Below, in pieces: positions 56,540 to 64,000 of a stretch of 64,000 nt of DNA (its first letter is position 1; every line of letters starts with the position of its first letter). The notes under the pieces are model-generated. The model saw only the letters and a list, made by a program, of their open reading frames with translations. It searched no databases and was not told the DNA's origin. Source of the stretch: Aquatica leii (Eukaryota; Arthropoda; Insecta; Coleoptera; Lampyridae); assembly GCA_035610365.1 (NCBI GenBank), contig CM069432.1, positions 107,155,529 through 107,219,528 on the forward strand. Reading direction: 5' to 3'. The position numbers were made by a program, and so were the translations under genes.

Positions 56540-56642
56540 CGTGGGAGTTGCGGTCGTGCGATTTGCGGTCAAGTAGATTTTTAGTGAAATGCAGTGGGAC
56601 TTGCGGTGATTTTATTTTCGCAGTGGGATTTGCGGTCACCTC
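56540..56642 (+). repeat. Four copies of a GTGGGAYTTGCGGTC-like motif
   Basis: gtgggagttgcggtc, gtgcgatttgcggtc, gtgggacttgcggtg and gtgggatttgcggtc occur within 100 bp at irregular spacing (about 15 to 50 bp), all in the same orientation. They may be protein-binding sites at an element end. They lie downstream of the FLYWCH-type frame. Confidence 0.6.
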
Positions 56643-56807
56643 ATAGTATAATTAGGTATATACCTTTAGGTTTTAATATAAGGCAGTCATCATGTTTAGG
56701 TAATGGATATAAGGTTTCTTTCTATGCCAATTAAAGTATTTAAGATTTTCTTCTTATTTTTATTAAAGTCATTCTTGAATTTTTGGATGTATGTATTATA
56801 AAAAAAA

Positions 56808-56844
56808 AACGTTTCGCCAATAATTGGGTTGGCTTCTTCAAGTC
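56808..56844 (-). ncRNA. Hammerhead-like motif E
   Basis: Minus strand: core UUGAAGA, one extra A, stem II GCCAA/UUGGC (perfect), GAAA, ACGU, U. Stem I is not convincing (GAC against UUU). It ends a few bases from the FLYWCH frame stop. Confidence 0.35.
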
Positions 56845-56847
56845 AAA

Positions 56848-57102
56848 TTAAAATTGATAAATATTACAAATTAAGAAAACTTTGAATTTTTGGCGTTTTC
56901 GGCCATTGTCAATCCACGTAGTAATGCACTGTGCGTTTTCTCGATACTTTCTATATTGGTATCCTTCGCATGTTAAGGACGGTTTCCCTTTTGTTGTTTC
57001 AATCAACTCGATTTCCAATTCAATTACGTAGAAACAAAACGGTACTTTAAAACTGTTTTTGGAAACACGACGAACAAACTTACTTAAACGAACAGCGCGC
57101 AC
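56848..57102 (-). CDS. FLYWCH-type zinc-finger fragment
   Basis: 84 codons: the segment IELIETTKGKPSLTCEGYQY followed by RKYRENAQCITTW fits the start of a FLYWCH finger (GKP-L-x-GY-Y-x-W). The final Cys/His ligands are absent because the frame diverges after W. FLYWCH fingers occur in Mutator-like transposases and in host proteins. I cannot decide which this was. Probably a decayed exon. Confidence 0.45.
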   Translation of the reverse strand: MRAVRLSKFVRRVSKNSFKVPFCFYVIELEIELIETTKGKPSLTCEGYQYRKYRENAQCITTWIDNGRKRQKFKVFLICNIYQF

Positions 57103-58831
57103 GGAAATAAGTTTCTTAAGGGTTTGGTTTCTCCTTTATATCATTACCTACATTCATTATCATTACCATCTTTAAAGATTTCAACAAATGAACGAACGAA
57201 ATGGATTAGGGAAGGATCAGCTTGCAAAGTCATACATAAGTATCCTATTGAATTTTTAAAGATACCAGTGAAGAAAAATTGTTTGAAAACTAGAATGTAT
57301 TGATTTAGGATTTTAGTGAACAATGTGAATTACAGTTTAGGTAAGCCGCTCGCTACACTGTTCTCGCCTGCTGCGTTAAGCTTATCTTTGTAATTTGCAA
57401 ATTAAATTTAAAAATTTGTTTATCGCTTTTTAGTTGGCGGGAAAAAATGCCGACAATTGCTGGAATTCTTAGAAGAGTATGGACCTTTTCCTACTAATTT
57501 TATGATGTTAAGTCATGCGTAGGTACCTACATTAAGTAAGTTTTAAGCTTCAAAGTACTTATTACCGCTATATACAAGTTGGTATTGTAACATCACGTAA
57601 ATGCCTTAACAAATAATGTCTATAGTCAAATATGTCAAATAAATCATACTTTCCTTCTTCCAAATAATGTAATTTATACAATTCGCGACTTCGACTGTAC
57701 TTTGCAAGTGAATTTTGTCATCTTGGCGGTGTTACAAATTTTGGTACTTTTAGGCAACACGTCTTCATAGTTTTACTTATTCTAATTCTTTTTTAATTAA
57801 GTTTATTGTTTGTATTGTTCTCACATTTTTCTTAAAATGTACCTAAGTTAGATATTACGTCAAGCGATATGTTTTACTGCATATTCGTCTATGCCATACG
57901 ATCGGTAACAGAAGTTTACTGATTTCTTTTAGGTATAAAATGTAATTCATATAATTCATTGATTTAAATAACTTTTTATTTAGCGTTTTTCTTTTGCTTG
58001 TTGATGTCGGTATTTTTGTTTTCAATTATCCTGACCCTTTCTTGCGCCCATTCTTAAAATAGATGCTAAAAAACTAAATAAGTTATTTTGAACACATTCA
58101 AATTAATACAAACCTTATCTTTTACAAGCTAATTTTCACTTCTTGTTTTCTTTTTACTATCTGTCATTATTAATTATTATGATAATTTTTAGTTGACAGG
58201 CGTAACTAATAAACGCAAAAAATACTTCTAATGTTTCGACGTTACCAACGCAACTACATTAAATTTACTGAAATCGGTATTTTAACTTTATTTTGAGTAC
58301 TGAGGGTTTACGAACTGTTTATGAATGAACGAAGGTTAAAACGTTGTGTAAGCCTTAAAACACATTTTAACTAAAACAAGTTTAAAAGGGTATTTTTCAA
58401 TATTTTTATGAATACAGCTGTTAATCTATTATTCTTAAATTGGCTTATGTATCACTAATGCATTCCATTTATCCTTAGATTTTTCTGTAATTACATTAAG
58501 GTACATGTAATTCGTCAATTGCTTAAGTATAATCTGAATACGTCAATACGTTCCGCGGCAAAAAAACTCGCGTCAAAAAGGGCGCGACAAAACGTTCACG
58601 AGTTTTTTTGGATTCATTCAGTGCCACATTCGTAGTAGTTTTTCGTAATAGACATAACGATAAACAACTTTTAGTTATTGTATTTATTTTTATGGTAACT
58701 TTTTAAAACTTTATGTAATAGGCTTAAAAGTGAACTGTTACGCATGGTAAAATAAGGTGGGTTGAATAAATGCCTTAAAAATAAAGTATAGTATATATCA
58801 AGGTTGAAAAGCGTATGATTATAACCTAAGC
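57103..58831. other. Non-genic stretch
   Basis: AT-rich with no recognised gene. A hairpin with 11-bp arms (aaaaaaactcg at 58560-58570, cgagttttttt at 58599-58609) is the only notable structure. Confidence 0.4.
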
Positions 58832-58978
58832 CGGGGATTTCCAACAGTAGTAAGTAAAACCGTATTATGAAAAATAACTATTACCGCTCTTCAATATTTA
58901 ATAGTAGCTATATAAATATATACCTGTGCTGATGCGGTCTCCTATTTACTTCATGAATTCATAAGTTGGAAACCCCTG
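58832..58978. mobile_element. hAT-type MITE, short copy of the 49.1-kb family
   Basis: Begins cggggatttccaac and ends gttggaaacccctg. The duplication acctaagc lies at 58824-58831 and 58979-58986. The interior (attatgaaaaataactatta, tttaatagtagctatataaa) matches 49111-49333 closely but lacks its GC-rich block. Confidence 0.8.
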
Positions 58979-59191
58979 ACCTAAGCGATAGATTATATCG
59001 CGAGACGCGAAGCGTAAATCGCGCAGGTTATAATGAACTTCTTAACCGTGGTATATATACAATTTCTTCCAGTATTAGAACTATTAAAACCTTTTTACCT
59101 GATACTAAATCAAATTTAATATTTAAGGTATTAATTTCAAATTAAAAATCAAGTGAGTGATTATGACAGTTGTCATTAGTTAATACAATTA

Positions 59192-59512
59192 ATTTTGTGT
59201 TGCTTTTTGTAAAATTATATTCTTTTTTGAAAAAATAAAAAATCACCAGAAATATAATGTTGGTACTACATTTATTACTAAATCTGTCAAATTTGACATT
59301 AACTTTAATATCGTTTTTTCAATTCTAACTGAATTTTAAGAGTTTTTAAATGACTTTTCCACCAGTCGCATACTCGTTCTAATATAATAATTGACTTTAA
59401 ACACTTAGCTTCATATAGATTTCTACTTTTCATTTTGCCACACTAGAGCTTTTTTCGCCCATTACGTAACTACACTAACGAACAAATATTGGCGTTTGCG
59501 ATGTTGGCAGCG
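59192..59512 (+). repeat. Direct repeat, copy 1
   Basis: About 320 bp matching 59903-60229 with scattered differences. Shared blocks include aatataatgttggtactaca, caaatttgacattaacttta and cattacgtaactacactaac. No coding content. Possibly the ends of a degraded terminal-repeat element or a local duplication. Confidence 0.75.
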
Positions 59513-59806
59513 CAAAAACATTATTACTTGAGCATTGATTATATCTAAAATATATTTAATTCAGTAAGATAGAGATTTAGTTAAGCGCGAACTTTAAATA
59601 AACATTTTTAAAATCAAATTAATTTGTTTAATGAACAATTTAAATTCGTAAAATAGCATTAAATAAAATCTCTTGCTCTTAGTAGATAGTTTTGTAAACT
59701 TTTTTTCTTTAAAACCGTTATAGAATCATCAGAGAATGCAAATATGTTCATTATTAACCAGTGGTTAATAATAGTGGTTTACGTAACAAGAGTCGAAAGT
59801 AAGAAA

Positions 59807-59874
59807 TAGCATAACGAACGTTAATGCGACGGGAGGCCGTACGGCCGAGCGTTGCATGTGAGTGAGTTATGCTA
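59807..59874. repeat. Nested palindrome
   Basis: Outer arms tagcataac and gttatgcta, with the perfect 12-bp palindrome ggccgtacggcc at 59835-59846 in the middle of the 68-bp unit. GC-rich centre in AT-rich surroundings. It lies between the two direct repeats. Confidence 0.55.
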
Positions 59875-59902
59875 TGATTCTTTCGACGAGAGTAATGCAC
59901 AT

Positions 59903-60229
59903 TATTTTTTGTTTTGCCTTTTATATAATTACATTCTTTTTTGAAAAAATTAAAAAAATCAACAGAAATATAATGTTGGTACTACATTAATTACTAAATC
60001 TGCCAAATTTGACATTAACTTTAACATCGTTTTTCTTCAATTTTAACTGAATTTTAAGATTTTTAAAATGATTTTTCTACCTGTCGCATACCCGTTCTAA
60101 TATATTAATTGACTTTGAACACGTACTTTTATGTGGATTCCTAGTTTTCATTTTTCCACCCTAGAGTTTTTTTCGTTCATTACGTAACTACACTAACGAA
60201 CGAATATTGACGTTTGCGATGTTGGCAAC
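59903..60229 (+). repeat. Direct repeat, copy 2
   Basis: Partner of 59192-59512, about 710 bp downstream. Confidence 0.75.
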
Positions 60230-61279
60230 AAAAAAAAATTATTTACCTGCGCTTAAAAAAGTACCTCACAATCTTCTATTATACCTACGTAATAATGAAA
60301 GCCTATACAACTAGTAGTGGAAAAAAAATATTTTAAATTGGGTAATGGAAAAATTAAATAAGTATGTTGTCTTATTTTTAGTTTATTCAGCAAAAACTTT
60401 TGAAAATCTAAATAAAATAAATAAAAAATAATAAAAATTTTAAAATGTTTAATGATGATGCTTCTCAGAAGCATTGTGCATTCCACTAACCAAAACATAG
60501 CGATGAATAAAAATTATCAAGTTGAGGCATTGATATTGGTATATATTGGACATAGGATGGGTATAAAATAGTTTTGAATATAATGATGACGTGAAAATCA
60601 GATGTTAAGAGACTAACTATGAAGAAAAAGGTTATAGCGTTGACTGTTAAAAGGTAGAAGTAAAATTATTAATGAGGACAAGATCGTCTCAACAAATGAA
60701 TATGCAAACATCAATTACTCACATGGTGAAATTATTTAAGTAATACGTTTGTATTCATACAAAGTTTGTAAATTGTAAATTACTGTTTTTTATTTCACCA
60801 TTTCAAAACGGTCAAGTAATAATGATCTTTTAATAAGCATTGTGTTTCATCAATATTATAACATTCATGTACTCTATGTAATGTTAATATTAGCGTTACT
60901 TGAATGATTCTAAAAAATTTAAATGAATGTTGTTACATTAAAACGTTAGGTATAAGTACATATAGTTTAATTTTCACTTGTTCTCATTAAATCCTGTGTA
61001 TACGGTAAGTGCACTGAAGCGCATTTTTAATGAGCGGGGAAAGTTTCTAATTTAAATTTTATTTTTTTAGCAGAAGTATTTAAAATTATCTGTAATGCAA
61101 TATCTATATGATTGTGTAATAAAATTTTAAACCATTTTAAATAGTTTTATGCTTTATTCGATAAAAATAAATATGTACAAGGCAAAAAATGTTACAAGAT
61201 GTTCACAACGTGGTTCTTATCATTTATACTATTATCACATAGCCCCGTACAATTTAAACATTTTCCTATAACACTTAAC
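60230..61279. other. Spacer and 3' flank of the cuticle gene
   Basis: No other gene recognised. On the minus strand aataaa at 61158-61153 is a plausible polyadenylation signal for the cuticle protein gene. Confidence 0.45.
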
Positions 61280-61785
61280 CTAATAATGCCCTCCATATTC
61301 TTCAAAGCCGTGACTTGCGGTTGGGTGATGAGCTTCTCCAATTTTATGTACTACTGCGTTGAAGCCATTGTGTTTATCGGCTTTGTATTGAACTACACGG
61401 GTAGTTCCATCAGATTCTTTTAAACTGTAAGTTCCTTTAACTTCATCTCCATCTCGTTCTTCAACGTGTTGTTTCTCATCTCCGGTATGTGGGTCATGCA
61501 CAGCGTAATTGAAAGAGTATTTAGGATAAGCCTAGAACAAAATTTATTTTCCTGTTACTTCTACATCTCTTGTAAAATTACATAGTAGTCTGCATGCTCA
61601 TCGTGACCACCTCCGTAACCACTCTCGATACCATCTCCAAGTCCATGATCTAAACCACCATCATATCCACCGATAATACCAGATTGAGCACAAACAAAAA
61701 GGGTAGCTAATGCAATGATCTAAAATAGAACGTGTACAAATTATTACGCACTAGTGTTAGAACTCACGGATAAGTATTTGGCCAT
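61280..61785 (-). CDS. RR-2 cuticular protein (chitin-binding)
   Basis: Three exons: 61785-61768 (MAKYLS), 61719-61582 and 61531-61280, with introns of 48 and 50 bp and GT...AG ends. 135 residues. The signal peptide [20 protein letters not shown] is interrupted by intron 1 after six codons, a common arrangement in insect cuticle genes. A Gly/His/Asp-rich linker follows ([12 protein letters not shown]). Then comes the extended Rebers-Riddiford consensus of RR-2 type: [57 protein letters not shown]. It binds chitin in the (usually hard) cuticle after secretion by epidermal cells. The C-terminus is His/Gly-rich. It looks intact. Confidence 0.95.
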
Positions 61786-61860
61786 TATTCGATGTATTAT
61801 AATAATGTTTATAAACTGAACTAAATCAAGTTACTGATACAAATGCAAATAATAAATCAC

Positions 61861-61868
61861 CTTATATA
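61861..61868 (-). promoter_or_regulatory. TATA box of the cuticle protein gene
   Basis: tatataag on the minus strand, about 76 bases upstream of the ATG, leaving room for a 5' UTR of about 45 bases. Cuticle genes usually have TATA promoters. Confidence 0.6.
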
Positions 61869-62527
61869 GTAAATTGCGCCTACCGAAACAAACTACCTTC
61901 TTCCTTTACTTCCTTCCTAACTTTCTCTGTTTGTTAGAAAATACATGTGTACGATATCTGTTTAAGTTGCTTACATATTGAATAACGAATTTGCTAATTT
62001 ATGTTTTTTTATTTGGTTTTATTAATTAAAGATCGCCTAAACTGATACATACTTACTCTTGTTAAAAAGTGAAACTTTTAATAGAGATTTGCTTATTACA
62101 TGTGTAATGTTAACGGTGTACTAGTTTTGTAATACAAGGCAATTATTTTCTGAATCTTTTAACGTTATATCAGAAAAAATTTAAATTTTTGATAAAATAT
62201 TGTCTCAGCCTGTGTTGTATTAGGCTATTTTGTATTTTATTTGTTTGAACTGAATTCACTTATAATAATTTTTTGTTTTTTAAACTACTTCTAAAGTAAC
62301 ATACTAACTGAAAAATGTGAATACAAAAATTTATGTTAGGTGCATAGATATTTTCTTTTCATGAGGTATCGAATTTATGAGCGGAATAAAAAAAATACTC
62401 TTTTATGTTTGTGCTAAAATTGTCATATTGGTTTCATATTTTAAATTATTTTGAGAATTCGCTCGCGAACTTTTAGAACGGATTTGGAATTTTCGTGACT
62501 AATTTTTTGCTCATGTAATCCTACAGA
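61869..62527. other. Upstream region of cuticle gene
   Basis: AT-rich. No other site could be assigned. Confidence 0.35.
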
Positions 62528-62531
62528 TTAA

Positions 62532-62968
62532 CCCTTATGTTACTAAACATTTTTTTACTCATTAGTTACTAAGGTGGATGGGTATCCACTTCTAAAATAT
62601 GTACGATTTGAGTCTAATTTAATACAAATTATCAGATATATTGTAACAATTATTAGTCCGCTTATGTATTTAATCTTTATCTATTAACATTTTAAAGGTT
62701 AAATTACTTCGTCGTTTGCATGTTGCGGCGGTATAACAGTATGATCGTGTATGATCAAGTATAAATTCGATCGGCTTCTTACGGCAATTAGGCGAAGAAA
62801 TATGTATGCTTCTAATAGAAGAACGCTCAACAAACTTCCATGCAATAGTACAATCTCTTTGAAATTATTGCGGTCTAGATAGATTTCTTTTTTCTTATGG
62901 TGTTTAAAAAGTTATATCTGTTTGAAAGTCGAAGTGGATATCCAGGTATCCACTTAGTAGCATAAGGA
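62532..62968. mobile_element. piggyBac-type MITE, 437 bp
   Basis: TTAA at 62528-62531 and 62969-62972. Ends cccttatgttactaa and ttagtagcataagga are inverted repeats, followed on both sides by a subterminal hairpin (gtggatgggtatccac; gtggatatccaggtatccac). No transposase recognised. Confidence 0.8.
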
Positions 62969-63259
62969 TTAAAGCATGTTCAGCTTTCGAAGTACTCACA
63001 TGGTTTTTATAAATAGTGTTTACACTGAAACTTTTTTTTCTAAATAACTTCCTTCTGACAACTGCTTGTCTGTTTTAAGATTTTATTTTCTTATAACGCC
63101 ATTACATTAATTCATTAATTAACGCCATTACGTCATTAATTTTCGAAGCTGTGTGAAGCATTAGTGATGGCAACGGTGATGGGCAAATACTCGGTGGTGC
63201 AAATGAAAGATCCAGATGTTTAATCTTTTTTATATAATACATTAATAAACATGTTTTTA

Positions 63260-63780
63260 TCGAATCTACTATATGAAAATGGTATCTACAAGAACTTTAT
63301 GAGAAGACAACTTCAGAAAATTTGAACAAATTTTATAGTAGATGAATATAATTGGTTAGTCTTTGACAAAACAACGGATGGTATAGGAAGATCTTCAGCT
63401 AATGATAGTGAGTAAATTAAATATGATTGCTGGCTTATAAAGTGTTAAAAAAATAAGTAATGCAACTGTAACCAGATCTGGCACAGATGCACTTTTTGTA
63501 CTTTGGTCGGAAGAAAACAAAGAAGATAAAGTGTTAATCATTTATTCAGACGTTACTTTTTTTTACACTTTACATGTTTAGTTTACATCAAGGACACATC
63601 TGCAATATTTCACAGCAAGTTGACCAAATAATTAGCAACGTTAAAATAGTGTTTCTTAAAGTATCCTTGTGTGTAGAATTTTATAAAACCGAATGTGATT
63701 TATCGCTGCCACTACAACCTGTTCTAACTAAATGGGAAATATAGTTGACTGCTACTTTATTCTATGTAGACAACTGTTAC
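63260..63780 (+). pseudogene. hAT transposase relic
   Basis: Broken plus-strand frames: VDEYNWLVFDKTTDGIGRSS (first catalytic Asp region, D-xTTD), later SLHQGHICNISQQVDQIISN, VKIVFLKVSLCVEFYKTECD and LSLPLQPVLTKWEI. The order and spacing fit a hAT-like transposase (FDETTD ... HGLHR-x-I-VK-FLKAP ... PPVTRWGTW). Several stops. It runs towards the right window edge. Confidence 0.55.
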
Positions 63781-64000
63781 GTTATGAATGGAACTACATC
63801 TTCTTTGGATAGGGAAGTTTAAAAAGAAATTTAAAAAAATCTCCAATTGTTAAAGTACTTGAAACCTCGAAATATTTATATTTTTAATATTCAGAGTTCA
63901 TGTTACAGAACATAATGTGCGAGCTTTAACAAAACAATTAATTTGTTTATTTTTAATACTATCCTTGCATAACAACCGTAATTTGTAATATGAGTTTAAT

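Overview
The window is AT-rich animal nuclear DNA, almost certainly from an insect. It holds a chitin-binding (RR-2) cuticular protein gene, a Homer scaffold gene, eS17, and many transposable elements of arthropod type. Introns that can be resolved in the host genes are mostly about 30-80 bp; in the transporter they are all about 50 bp. Such short introns are common in beetles, so a beetle is my best guess, but that is inference. No bacterial features, rRNA, tRNA or CRISPR array were seen.

Host genes: an SLC46/folate-transporter-like MFS gene (7916-9180, +, 5' exons not seen); ribosomal protein eS17 (37006-37401, -) with a 5' UTR intron; Homer (first four coding exons, 41310-42337, +, 3' part not found in the window); and an RR-2 cuticular protein (61280-61785, -). 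Two degraded DUF4806-type exons (22342-22741 and 28027-28190) and a FLYWCH-type ORF (56848-57102) are of uncertain status and may be mobile-element cargo.

Most of the rest is transposable elements. From left to right: a Mutator-like transposase fused to a YqaJ-type nuclease, running off the left edge; hAT and mariner/IS630-like relics; a 927-bp hAT deletion derivative; a CACTA-like relic; a truncated Penelope-like element (PLE) on the minus strand; two fold-back repeats; a young composite PLE (16870-21034) with an inverted 5' fragment, a truncated copy and a nearly full copy; an internally deleted Ty3/Gypsy element with 198-bp LTRs and a 77-bp tandem repeat (23027-26936); a piggyBac-type MITE with a CA microsatellite; a nearly intact 3.9-kb hAT element (30745-34629); further hAT and piggyBac MITEs around eS17; a pogo/Tigger element downstream of the Homer exons; a LINE relic; an old Gypsy relic containing two nested insertions; a very young Gypsy element with identical 215-bp LTRs (50406-54961, -); and a PIF/Harbinger derivative that kept part of a MADF gene. 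Many elements are delimited by a target-site duplication read directly from the sequence.

The most interesting recurring signal is a hammerhead-ribozyme-like motif: stem I, a CUGANGA-like core, stem II, GAAA, then ACGUH. It occurs at least eight times, in PLE copies and in other repeats, and in the young PLE it overlaps the candidate start codon. PLEs are known to carry hammerhead motifs. The variant core with a compensating C3-G8 to U3-A8 change, the head-to-head pair in an inverted repeat, and the overlap with coding sequence deserve testing.
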